A DNA stretch of 46,652 nucleotides, taken from NCBI GenBank assembly GCA_025463125.1, contig JAOAPX010000186.1:1-46652 (forward strand). The letters are read 5' to 3'. How positions within the stretch are numbered: the first letter of the stretch is position 1; the number at the start of each line of letters is the position of its first letter. The translations under genes were made by a program, and so were the position numbers. This document shows, one piece after another, positions 1 through 7,740 of this stretch. Source of the DNA: Acidobacteriota bacterium. Its GTDB lineage: Bacteria > Acidobacteriota > Blastocatellia > Pyrinomonadales > Pyrinomonadaceae. The notes beneath the pieces were generated by a model. That model had not been told where the DNA came from and did not search any database. It was given only the letters and a program-made list of their open reading frames with translations.

Positions 1-105
1 CCGGCTTTGCGAACGATGATCGAGCAGGATTTGGTTAAAGAAAACGAAACGGTCGTGCTTTTCAATACGGGCGCGGGCGTGAAATATCTCGAATGTTTCG
101 AATAA
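1..105 (+). CDS. thrC: Threonine synthase, C-terminal end (partial)
   Basis: Frame 1 is open from the window edge to a TAA at 103-105 and gives the last 34 residues of a protein. The ending contains FNTGAGVKYLE, which matches the conserved C-terminal FNTGSGLKY stretch of threonine synthase, the PLP enzyme that converts O-phosphohomoserine to threonine in the cytoplasm. The rest of the gene lies upstream of the window, so lysine and PLP-binding motifs cannot be checked. Other fold-type II PLP enzymes could share this tail, but the match to the ThrC ending is good. No strong terminator follows immediately. Confidence 0.7.
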   Translation, partial: PALRTMIEQDLVKENETVVLFNTGAGVKYLECFE

Positions 106-407
106 TCTACAGTTTTGGCTGATGAAAATAACTTTTAGTAAAAACTCAAATATTTTGTGAAAAGATATTTTGTATTAAAAAACGTGCGTAAATAAAGCGT
201 TTCATAAGTCAAAAAAGATGCCGATTTATGAGATGTTAGTTATGAAACGGCTTATGATACACTTTTGCAAAATTAACCTATGTTTTACTGAGCTTTAATT
301 ATTATTTATTGTAGTGAAAAACAGTTTCAAAAAGGGGCGTTTTTGACACGTTAGGAAAGTCACTGTTTCGCCCTCACGTCCATTAATTTGTTCGATGCGG
401 CGTTATC
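106..407. other. AT-rich intergenic region with inverted repeats
   Basis: No credible gene is seen here. The stretch lies between the converging thrC tail and the YD-repeat-like gene. It holds a 10-bp inverted repeat (CGTTTCATAA at 198-207, TTATGAAACG at 240-249) with more TTATGA-like words around it. An A/T-rich hairpin (TCAAAAA at 327-333, TTTTTGA at 340-346) could be a weak terminator for thrC. Confidence 0.5.
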
Positions 408-1376
408 TTAAAAATAGTTTATTTTTCTTTTAAACTCGGTAGTTGATAAAACTTCCTTCTCATTACTTTTTGCTTCAATGTGCTTCGTCCAGTTCTTCTG
501 CGAATCATATTCGTAAGTATGAACTTCTTCTCTCACGAACACATCGTTTCTATATTCGATAGATTTGGCTAAATTGTTCCATTCATCGTATTCATACAAA
601 TATTTTTCGACTTCAGATTTAGAATTAAAGGATTTAGACTTAAAGAGCGAATCAATTAAATTTCCGTTTTCGTCGTAGTTGTAAATATAATGCGAAGCCA
701 AAGTGTCGCCTTTGGAAAAACGTTTGTATTCGGTTCTTTGCCCTCTTTCATTGTAAGTTTCAACTTCCTCAAGCCAGTCATATAAATATTTTTCAATCTT
801 GATTTTATTTCCAGTGTCGTCGAAAGTCGTAACTTTTTTGTGATTGTGGGAACTTCTACTAACAAACGGCGGATTTCCTTCCTCCTTAAAAAAGTATTCC
901 TCTAATTGGTTTCCATTTTCCTTGTAAATGTAATTAAATTTTTGAACGAACCGAAGCGCACCATCTTTGCCGTCATAAGTATTTAATGTTTTAGGATTTC
1001 CTCTTTCGTCATAAAAAATATGATGCTTGCTGAAATCCTGAAAACTCGTATAAATGCTCTCGGTCAATTTTCCACTGTCATTGTAAAAATATTTTGTTAC
1101 GTCTTCGGCAGAATCATCTTCGCTGTAACCCTGCTTTTCGACTAGCTTCCCGTCAGCATCGTAAATATAATGATGTTTGATTGATTCCTGCTCCAGAATC
1201 TGATTTTCGGGCGAAAACCATTCAAGAAGTTTTCCTTGCTCATCATAAACACAAATTTCATCAAGCCATTGATTTTCTCTAAAAGGTTCAACTTGCCAAT
1301 GAATCAAAATTTTGGCTATTGTTTCAGTTCGCTCAACTAAGCCGCGCAAGCCCGCTTTTTCTCTGTCTGTTGGCAT
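408..1376 (-). CDS. YD-repeat-like protein of unknown function
   Basis: A 322-residue protein made largely of repeated units such as YIYDADGKLVE, YNDSGKLTE, FYDERGNPKT and YDENGNLID, spaced about 25-45 residues apart. This Y-x-[DE]-x-G-[KN] pattern is that of RHS/YD repeats, which form beta-hairpin strips in wall-associated and toxin-carrying proteins. There is no signal peptide, no membrane segment and no RHS core or toxin tip, and the protein is much shorter than a true RHS protein. It therefore looks like a stand-alone cytoplasmic or leaderless repeat protein. It is monocistronic, converging on thrC. The exact role is unknown. Confidence 0.7.
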   Translation of the reverse strand: MPTDREKAGLRGLVERTETIAKILIHWQVEPFRENQWLDEICVYDEQGKLLEWFSPENQILEQESIKHHYIYDADGKLVEKQGYSEDDSAEDVTKYFYNDSGKLTESIYTSFQDFSKHHIFYDERGNPKTLNTYDGKDGALRFVQKFNYIYKENGNQLEEYFFKEEGNPPFVSRSSHNHKKVTTFDDTGNKIKIEKYLYDWLEEVETYNERGQRTEYKRFSKGDTLASHYIYNYDENGNLIDSLFKSKSFNSKSEVEKYLYEYDEWNNLAKSIEYRNDVFVREEVHTYEYDSQKNWTKHIEAKSNEKEVLSTTEFKRKINYF

Positions 1377-1569
1377 AATTGTAAGGATTACCCGAAGAGC
1401 ATCGAACTAGTTATTAGACCGCAAAGTTGCGGCATAAAATCCAAATTAAGAGCAAATTACCGCAAAAGCGTCTCATAAAGGGTCGTTTTCGAGACAGATT
1501 TTATTATAAGCATTTTAGCTGTAAATAAACATTTAATTGTTTTTCATCTTTCTTTTGCGACGTTTGCGG
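1377..1569. other. Intergenic gap without a gene
   Basis: This lies between two leftward genes. The only structure seen is a short hairpin with GTCTC/GAGAC arms near 1469-1494, which could weakly end transcription of the upstream phosphodiesterase gene, and a small GACCGCAAAGTTGCGG element near 1417. Confidence 0.35.
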
Positions 1570-2379
1570 CTATTGTTTATCACTTTCCAAAATCTTCGCC
1601 TTTTCCGCTAAAAGGTTTGCCGGGTTGTTTGTAATTATCGCGGTGATTCCCATTTCGATGGCGCGCCGAATCCAGCGCGGATTGTCAGCCGTCCACATCG
1701 TCACCGGCAAGTTTCTTTCTCCGGCTTTTTTCATCAAATTGCGCGTCGCCAGCGAAAAATGAACCGAGATTTGATCGGCTCCGAATTCGCGCGCGACTTC
1801 AATCAGACGCTTTTCTTTACGCAGAATCGTGAGAATTTTCGGCGCGAAAAGCGCGGCGGTTTGCGCCTCCGGGCAAAAACTTTTAATGATCGGAATCGTT
1901 TCGAGGCGGAAACTTTTAACGATAATTTGCGGCAGAAGATGAGGCGAGCGGGAAATTATTTCGCAGGCGGCTTTCGAAATGCGTTCTGTCTCGGCTTTTC
2001 GGCATTTTATCTCGATGTAAATCAACCCTTTATAATCGCGCAAGAAAACCAGCACGCTCTCTAAAGTCGAAACGGTTTCAGTTGCAAAAACTTCATCGGC
2101 TCTTTCCGGCTTAAAACGGTTGTACCACGATCCGACGTCGATTTTCCCGAGCTCTTCCGAAGTGTATTGCCCGACCAGCCCGGCTCGCGCGCCGACGCGT
2201 TTCAGCGAAGCGTCGTGAATGACAACCGGAACGCCGTCTCTGGCTAAACGCACGTCAAATTCGATGCCTTCCGCGCCGTCGCCGATCGCTTTCCGAAACG
2301 CCGCAATCGTATTTTCCGGCGCCAAAGCGCTCGCCCCTCGATGAGCGATAATATAAGGTTCATCAGCTTTTAATTTCAT
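1570..2379 (-). CDS. Glycerophosphodiester phosphodiesterase
   Basis: A 269-residue GDPD-family protein, which hydrolyses glycerophosphodiesters to glycerol 3-phosphate and an alcohol. The TIM-barrel motifs are clear: IAHRGAS at residues 11-17 (H13, R14), PENT at 21-24, EGIEFDVR at 38-45 (metal ligands E40 and D42) and VVIHD at 52-56 (catalytic H55). The C-terminal MWTADNP and ITNNPANLL segments are also typical. Length is normal for the family and no signal peptide is seen, so it is probably cytoplasmic like UgpQ rather than periplasmic like GlpQ. The ATG at 2377-2379 begins right before the conserved region. Confidence 0.92.
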   Translation of the reverse strand: MKLKADEPYIIAHRGASALAPENTIAAFRKAIGDGAEGIEFDVRLARDGVPVVIHDASLKRVGARAGLVGQYTSEELGKIDVGSWYNRFKPERADEVFATETVSTLESVLVFLRDYKGLIYIEIKCRKAETERISKAACEIISRSPHLLPQIIVKSFRLETIPIIKSFCPEAQTAALFAPKILTILRKEKRLIEVAREFGADQISVHFSLATRNLMKKAGERNLPVTMWTADNPRWIRRAIEMGITAIITNNPANLLAEKAKILESDKQ

Positions 2380-2625
2380 ATGTCGTTAGCCGAAAAAGCT
2401 TGATTCAAAATTTAGCGTGATGCTTTGCCGGTTAATTTACAAGTAACGAAAAAAACTCATCTCCGGTTTCGCGCAATTCGTCCCGGACGATTTTGTTTCG
2501 ATCAATTTCGGCTTATGAGTTTTTTTGCTTATGAGTTTTTTATTTAAGCCGTTTACTTAAAGAGTTTGCGCCGATTGTTTGAAAAATTAGATATTTTGCA
2601 AAAAAATGTTAATTAATATGCAACC

Positions 2626-2738
2626 TTGAAAGAAAACCTGCGTTTAATAAAAGTCTGTTACCTCAAAGCAGGCATTAGTCCACACGCTAAGCGCTCTGTG
2701 TTTAATGGTCGTTAAATACAGAGCGCTTATTTTTTTTC
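2626..2738 (+). ncRNA. Possible small RNA ending in an intrinsic terminator
   Basis: No gene precedes the strong rightward terminator at 2689-2738, so a short transcript must supply it if it works. Before it is a second hairpin, CCTGC plus TTT (2637-2645) pairing with AAAGCAGG (2665-2672), with one bulged base. Two hairpins with the last followed by a U-run is the usual shape of a bacterial sRNA. A TTG-started 29-codon frame spans the same bases but has no Shine-Dalgarno sequence. The 5' end is a guess; no convincing promoter was found, only AT-rich DNA with TAATAT at 2614-2619. Confidence 0.3.
2689..2738 (+). terminator. Rho-independent terminator with no upstream gene
   Basis: A 17-bp stem pairs 2689-2705 with 2712-2728 (one G.U pair) around a 6-nt loop. 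It is followed on the plus strand by A and eight T residues. The T-run exists only on this strand, while both flanking genes run leftward. Confidence 0.8.
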
Positions 2739-2757
2739 AGGCTTTAAGAGAAACATA

Positions 2758-2879
2758 AGAAGCCGTTATCGCAGAAATCGCAGTGGTTTACGTCCTTACA
2801 TACATGAATCTGTACATGTATCGATTCTTTTAATTAAAAGTTTCCGCCTGTCCGATTCTTAAAACGGATTTAGGCTTCT
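2758..2879 (+). ncRNA. Candidate structured leader with several nested hairpins
   Basis: A closing 7-bp pair (AGAAGCC 2758-2764, GGCTTCT 2873-2879) encloses three further hairpin-forming elements: ATACATG/CATGTAT (2800-2806, 2815-2821), the palindrome CTTTTAATTAAAAG (2827-2840) and TCCG/CGGA (2851-2854, 2865-2868). The element begins just after the orphan terminator and ends 27 nt before a Shine-Dalgarno-preceded ATG at 2907. It does not match a riboswitch class that I recognise. Short helices in AT-rich DNA arise easily by chance. Confidence 0.25.
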
Positions 2880-2906
2880 CAAAATAAACATACGCGGAGA
2901 TCGTTT

Positions 2907-3149
2907 ATGTCTCAATTGAAAAATATCTTGTTCCTAACCGCTTTTACATATTTTTTGTTTCTTTTATTTCTTTTCGAGCAGAAATATCATTTTCGACCAG
3001 CCGATCGGTTCGGTAATCGGGAATTCGTAATCGTCAACGATATTAAAATAACGCTGCGCCGTTCGTTTGACGCTTTCGGTCGGGTGAGTTTTAAATTTAT
3101 ACAGAATTTCCAGAACCGAACCGACGATCGAGGGTTTGACGGGAATTAA
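2907..3149 (+). pseudogene. Short frame with RBS and signal-anchor-like start, overlapping a methyltransferase
   Basis: GGAGA at 2896-2900 sits 6 nt before an ATG. The first 28 or so residues are Lys-positive then strongly hydrophobic (FLFLLFLFEQ), like a signal peptide or membrane anchor. From 2964 on the frame runs antisense to the C-terminus of the methyltransferase gene and its sequence becomes arginine-rich shadow. The open frame is therefore either fortuitous or the head of a lost gene now joined to the end of the methyltransferase. A functional 80-residue protein is less likely. Confidence 0.2.
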
Positions 3150-3596
3150 AACGAGCTTTGCGCCGGGTTTCATAACGCGCGCCATTTCGCGCAAACCGTC
3201 GTCGAGCGGCACGTATTCCAGCACGCCGCAGGTTAAGACCAGATCGAAAGCCCGATCGGCAAACGGCAGTTTCAGGATATTGCCTTGAACGGCGTCGATT
3301 TTTTGCGCGTCGATTTTTTTATCGTTCTTAAATTGTTCGCGGGCAATTTCCAGCGAATTAAAAGACAAATCGAGCGCGACGGTTTTTTTCGCGCGAAAGC
3401 CCGCGTCCTCGAAACCGAGCGTGACAATTCCGGTTCCGCTTCCGGCGTCTAAAACCAGCGAATTTTCATCGATATTTAAATCAAGCGATTTTAAATATTT
3501 CGTTACCGAGTTTCGGTAGCCGTTGATTTGCAGCAGCAGATTATGAACGTCGGCGATTTGGTCGTAAAAACTTTGCGTTTTTGATTTCTGGGTCAT
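2964..3596 (-). CDS. Class I SAM-dependent methyltransferase
   Basis: A 210-residue cytosolic methyltransferase. Motif I, VLDAGSGTGIVTLG, is at about residues 48-61. An acidic motif follows (VALDLS), then motif IV-like FDLVLTCGVLEYVP and the post-motif MARVMKPGAKLVL. The arrangement is that of the Methyltransf_11/25 families, which include UbiE-like and phospholipid N-methyltransferases; the substrate cannot be named. The TAA at 2964-2966 follows a short FLLEKK tail. The gene stands alone. Confidence 0.85.
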   Translation of the reverse strand: MTQKSKTQSFYDQIADVHNLLLQINGYRNSVTKYLKSLDLNIDENSLVLDAGSGTGIVTLGFEDAGFRAKKTVALDLSFNSLEIAREQFKNDKKIDAQKIDAVQGNILKLPFADRAFDLVLTCGVLEYVPLDDGLREMARVMKPGAKLVLIPVKPSIVGSVLEILYKFKTHPTESVKRTAQRYFNIVDDYEFPITEPIGWSKMIFLLEKK

Positions 3597-3734
3597 TTTA
3601 ACTGAAATACAGCGTCTCTTTTAATCTCATTCAAGTGAAAACCCCAATAAATCATCGGGCTTTCAAGTGTAATCAAATCAGTGTCTTAAAATCGGCACCG
3701 ATATTTTACGGGTAGCTTTTAGAAAATAGAAAAA

Positions 3735-5168
3735 TTATTTCTCGGCTAAAAGCTTTAGAATCATTTCGCGCATTTCTTCGATGCGCGTGTTGCTCGTGCC
3801 GGATTCGAGGTAGCGAATTACGCCTTTGCGGTCGATCAAAACGGCGGTCGGAATTGCCGTCGCGTCATAATATATCTGGTTTGCCTGACCTTTCGCGACG
3901 ACGAAATCGTACGGAACGCGATGAGTTTTCTTAAAGCGCTGAAGATATTCGATTTCCGCCGCGTCATCGACTTTTCCTTCCTCGGAGTCGCCGTAATAAC
4001 GCGTAATCCCTAAAATCGTAAATCCGTCTTTAGCGTAATCCTGATACCATTCGGAAAGATGCGGAAATGTTTCGATACACGGAGCGCACCACGTCGCCCA
4101 AAAATCCAGCAAAACGACTTTTCCGCGCAGAGCTTCGAGCGTTTGCGGCTGTCCGGGAAACCACCGGTCGATATCGGCGAGCGCGGGCGCCGGTTCGCCG
4201 AGCAGCTTGTAATGCTTTTCGCGCCTTTTTAAGCGATCCAAAACATAAGTTTGCGACGGTTTTTGAGCGAAAACTTTTGTCGTTTGCGTTAAGGCGTTTT
4301 GATAAGTGCTGAGCCCGAGCGGTTTGCGACCGGTTTCGATCAGATACCTGATCTGTTTATCGACGGCGTAATAATAAAAGCTCGGCGACTCGACGAAAGC
4401 GGCGGTTGAGCGCAAATCTTCGAGCGCGGCGTCGGCTTCGGCTTGCTTGCCGCTGTCGCGGTAAATTTCAAAAACATTCATTCCGGCGTCAAGCAATTCG
4501 TCCAAACCTTTTGCGCGCGAAGCCGATTCCTGAAACAGGGCTTTTGTCGCTCGAAGCGCTTCGACGGCGTGCGGCGCGGCTTTGGCTAAATTTTTTTCTT
4601 CGCGGTAATTTTTCGCCAGCTCGCTTTCCATCCGCGCGCGTTCGCTGAGTTTTGTCGGGTCGGTTTTCAGATATTCGATCAATATCTGCTCGGCTTCTGC
4701 AAATCTTTTCCGCTTGGCGGCGGCGATCGCGATGATCGAACGCGAAGTTTGTATTTTTTCGACGGGAGCGTTTTCGGTTTTGATGTATTGGCGAAAGTTT
4801 TCCGCCGCGCCGTCGAGATTTTCGGCAATCCAGTGCAGCAATCCAGCGTAATAAAAATCTTCGCCGGAAAGACTCGCGCGCGCTGCCGACACGGCGGCGT
4901 AATTCGCCGCGAGCTGTTTCTGGTCGCGAACGGTCTGCAAACGCAACTTTTCGCTGTAAGGCGTTTTGCTGCGCTCGTATTCGGCGAATTTCGTTTTGGC
5001 GTAAGCGTTCGCTTCTTCAAACATCTGCTTGACGGAAACTTCGCTCGCGGGATTTGGCGCCGAAGAATCAGTCGGCGAATTCGGATTAACGCGCCCCGAT
5101 TGAGCGCCTGCGTTATTCGCAAACAAAACTAAAACTAAAACTGAAATTAAAACAAAAAAACTGCGCAT
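3735..5168 (-). CDS. TlpA-type thioredoxin with long helical N-terminal region
   Basis: A 477-residue exported protein. Residues 1-22 form a signal peptide ending NNAGAQ. Residues 45-320 are alpha-helical and TPR-like, with repeated A-x-x-x-Y/F patterns. The C-terminal 150 residues are an AhpC/TSA-TlpA thioredoxin domain with WATWCAPC (C361, C364) and a cis-proline loop AIPTAV (P440). Such proteins reduce disulfides outside the cytoplasm, for example in cytochrome c maturation, though this one has no cytochrome neighbours. No Shine-Dalgarno sequence precedes the ATG; a TATAAA-like box lies about 20 nt upstream, so the leader may be very short. Confidence 0.88.
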   Translation of the reverse strand: MRSFFVLISVLVLVLFANNAGAQSGRVNPNSPTDSSAPNPASEVSVKQMFEEANAYAKTKFAEYERSKTPYSEKLRLQTVRDQKQLAANYAAVSAARASLSGEDFYYAGLLHWIAENLDGAAENFRQYIKTENAPVEKIQTSRSIIAIAAAKRKRFAEAEQILIEYLKTDPTKLSERARMESELAKNYREEKNLAKAAPHAVEALRATKALFQESASRAKGLDELLDAGMNVFEIYRDSGKQAEADAALEDLRSTAAFVESPSFYYYAVDKQIRYLIETGRKPLGLSTYQNALTQTTKVFAQKPSQTYVLDRLKRREKHYKLLGEPAPALADIDRWFPGQPQTLEALRGKVVLLDFWATWCAPCIETFPHLSEWYQDYAKDGFTILGITRYYGDSEEGKVDDAAEIEYLQRFKKTHRVPYDFVVAKGQANQIYYDATAIPTAVLIDRKGVIRYLESGTSNTRIEEMREMILKLLAEK

Positions 5169-5374
5169 ATATTTACAAGCATATATTTATAAAATGTAAC
5201 CGCAAATTTACGCGGCTGCACGCGAATTAAAAAGGAAAATCAATCCTGACAGACAAACGAAAGTTATAAAATAAGAGTCAATAAACAGTTTTCCTATTCT
5301 CGCCGCGTCTCCTTCATAGCGCCCGCACGGGTAAACAGGATTTATCCGCCGCTCGCCTGCGTTGAAAATCATTT
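5169..5374. other. Intergenic gap with dispersed-repeat fragments
   Basis: No gene is seen. Words such as TTTACGCGGCTGCACGCG (about 5198) and CGGGTAAACAGGATTTATCCGCC (about 5328) resemble pieces of the CGCGGAT/ATCCGCG repeat family found in other gaps of this window. Confidence 0.35.
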
Positions 5375-6517
5375 TTATATCGCTCCGGCTGCGCGAAATC
5401 TGCGCGGGCTGAAAATTTCCAGGTACTCGGAATTCTCGTTTGCCGCGATTTTTCCGGCTATGATTCGCGCCGTCAGCGGAGCGAGCAAAATCCCGTTGCG
5501 GTAATGTCCGGTCGCAACGAGCAGGTTTTCAGCTTCGGGCATCGCGCCTAAAATCGGCAGCCCGTCGATCGAAGACGGGCGCAAGCCAGCCCATTTTTCG
5601 GATATTTCCAGATGCCCGAGGCTCGGCGATATTTCCAAGCCCGTTTCGCGCAGCATCTCGATCCCGATTTGGGTTGTGTTTTTATCGAAGCCGACATCTT
5701 CGACCGTCGCGCCGACTAAAATTCGCCCGTCGGCGCGCGGAACGATATAACCGCGCCGGCTGTAGATCACTTTATTAAACAATCGTTTCGCCGTTTGAAA
5801 GCTTATCATCTGCCCGCGAATCGGCTTAACTTGCGGCAGCGCAAAGCTTTCGGCTTTGATGAGCGAAGTCCACGCGCCCGTTGCTATTACGACCTTTTCG
5901 GCGTAATGCCGATCGTTTTCGGTTTCCGCGCCGACAACTCTTTCGCCTTCACATACGAGACGCGCAACTCCCGCGTTTTCGAGTATTTCTATTTGATTGA
6001 GCTCGCAGTATCTGCGTAAAGCGCAAAGCAGGCGGCGATTTTCGACCTGCCAATCGCTGGGAAAAAACAAGCTTTCCCGCACGTCAGGCGAGACGAAAGG
6101 CTCGGCGCGGCGCGTCTCCTGCGCCGACAAATGCTCGACCCGTAAACCCGCGCGCTTTTGCCATTCAAAGCGATGGAGGATTTCTTTTGAATCTTCTTCG
6201 GTAAAAGCCAGGTAGAGCGTCCCGTTTTTATCGAGCTCGATGTCGATGCCGGTTTCCTCGATCAGTTCCGCGGCAAACTCCGTGTAGAGACTCAAGCTTT
6301 TCGTGCAGATTTCCGTGAATTTATCAGCCTTTTCCGTTTCTGCGTTCGGCGCGAGCATGCCCGCCGCCGCAAACGAAGATTCCTGACCGGCATTGCCGCG
6401 TTCGAGAATAGTAATCTTTGCGATTCCGCGGCGTTTCAACTCGCGGGCGATTGATAAACCGATGACGCCGCCGCCGATTATTAACACATCAGAAAACTTT
6501 TCGCTGTTAAAAATCAT
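5375..6517 (-). CDS. thiO: FAD-dependent glycine oxidase-like protein (ThiO)
   Basis: A 380-residue DAO-family flavoenzyme. The Rossmann FAD motif GGGVIGLSIARELKRRG is near the N-terminus and is followed by an acidic end-of-strand residue (ILERG). AGMLAPNAE and the C-terminal GLRPSSIDGLPILG plus ATGHYRNGILLAP stretches match ThiO/glycine oxidase. ThiO oxidises glycine to iminoglycine for the thiazole moiety of thiamine. No other thiamine gene is nearby, so a different amino-acid or amine substrate is possible. It starts at an ATG divergent from the PPK2 gene. Confidence 0.82.
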   Translation of the reverse strand: MIFNSEKFSDVLIIGGGVIGLSIARELKRRGIAKITILERGNAGQESSFAAAGMLAPNAETEKADKFTEICTKSLSLYTEFAAELIEETGIDIELDKNGTLYLAFTEEDSKEILHRFEWQKRAGLRVEHLSAQETRRAEPFVSPDVRESLFFPSDWQVENRRLLCALRRYCELNQIEILENAGVARLVCEGERVVGAETENDRHYAEKVVIATGAWTSLIKAESFALPQVKPIRGQMISFQTAKRLFNKVIYSRRGYIVPRADGRILVGATVEDVGFDKNTTQIGIEMLRETGLEISPSLGHLEISEKWAGLRPSSIDGLPILGAMPEAENLLVATGHYRNGILLAPLTARIIAGKIAANENSEYLEIFSPRRFRAAGAI

Positions 6518-6723
6518 TAATTTAAATGCTTTATCTTTGTTCCTGTTCGTTGTAAATTAAACTATTCGCGCTGTTTGAACGGTTTGCACGGTCACAACCG
6601 GCGCCTTTGATTTATTATTGCTTAGATAAACGATTGCCACAAGACGCGTGAATAGTGTGAGATTTTCAAGGGGGTTTAGAAGCTTTTCGCCAACATTTTG
6701 TGAAAAGTTTTATTGATAGATAG

Positions 6724-7593
6724 ATGAGATATTCCGAGTTTATAGTGAAACCGAATTCGAGTTTTTCCTTTAAAAAGTTTGCTTCAGATTACACGGGCGA
6801 ATTCAAAAACGAAGAGCAGGCGCGCGAGACGAACGAAAAAGATATCGCCGATCTCGGTAAACATCAGGATATGCTCGCCGCGCACGAAAAATACGGCTTG
6901 CTTGTGATTTTTCAGGGAATGGACGCCGCCGGGAAAGACCCGATCATCAAGCACATTTTTTCCGGCGTTGACCCGCAGGGCTGCGAAACCAAAGGATTTA
7001 AAGAGCCGACGGAAAAAGAGCGGCGTCACGATTATCTCTGGCGAGCCGTTCGCGCTCTGCCGGCGCGCGGGCAGATCGGGATTTTCAACCGCTCGTATTA
7101 CGAGCACGTTACGGTCGAGCGCGTTCACCCGGAAAAGCTGGAAAAATGGACGCTGCCGGATGAAGCCAAAAACAAGGATATGTGGAAGCGAATGTATCGC
7201 GAAATGTCTAATTTCGAGGAATACCTGGTCGGCAACGGCATCCACGTTTTAAAGTTCTTTCTGCATATGTCGAAAGAAAAGCAGAGAGAACGGCTTCTCG
7301 AACGCATCGAGCGAACCGATAAACGACACGGCTTTGCCGCCGACGATCTCGAAGACCGCGACCGCTGGGACACGTTTATGAAATATTATGAAGAAACGAT
7401 CGCGAACACGAGCACGAAACACGCTCCGTGGTACATCATTCCCGACGATCACAGGTGGTTTGCCAAAACGGCGGTCGCTGCGATTGTCGCGGATAAACTG
7501 AAATCTTTTCATTCTCAATACCCGAGAATGAACGATGAAGAAAAAGCGCTGCTTGAAAAGGCGCGCAAAAAACTGGAAAAAGAAGGCGAATAA
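6724..7593 (+). CDS. Polyphosphate kinase 2 family phosphotransferase
   Basis: A 289-residue PPK2 protein that transfers phosphate between polyphosphate and nucleotides. The Walker A-like GMDAAGKD is at residues 65-72, the Walker B-like GIFNRSYYEHV around 119-129, and the lid arginines fall in SKEKQRERLLERI. The single domain and length suit class I/III PPK2 enzymes that phosphorylate ADP/AMP using polyphosphate. No Shine-Dalgarno sequence precedes the ATG. A terminator overlaps the stop codon, so the gene is monocistronic. Confidence 0.92.
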   Translation: MRYSEFIVKPNSSFSFKKFASDYTGEFKNEEQARETNEKDIADLGKHQDMLAAHEKYGLLVIFQGMDAAGKDPIIKHIFSGVDPQGCETKGFKEPTEKERRHDYLWRAVRALPARGQIGIFNRSYYEHVTVERVHPEKLEKWTLPDEAKNKDMWKRMYREMSNFEEYLVGNGIHVLKFFLHMSKEKQRERLLERIERTDKRHGFAADDLEDRDRWDTFMKYYEETIANTSTKHAPWYIIPDDHRWFAKTAVAAIVADKLKSFHSQYPRMNDEEKALLEKARKKLEKEGE

Positions 7594-7609
7594 ATCATTC
7601 GTCTTTTTT
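7585..7609 (+). terminator. Terminator overlapping the PPK2 stop codon
   Basis: GGCGAAT (7585-7591) pairs with ATTCGTC (7597-7603), with one G.U pair, around a 5-nt loop and is followed by six T residues. The TAA stop lies in the stem-loop. Confidence 0.65.
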
Positions 7610-7740
7610 GTTCTTTATTAAACTTAATTTATAAATTTCACGTTCGCGCGAGCCAAAAGGCATTTAGAAATTCCACTGTCATAATCTCGCGCAAAACGTT
7701 ATATTACATATTAATAAAAATTTGGTGGGTTTAAATAAAA

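Noticed and set aside
2626..2715. TTG-started 29-codon frame across the orphan terminator
   Set aside because: No RBS, no ATG, and its last codons are the terminator stem; a non-coding RNA is the simpler reading.
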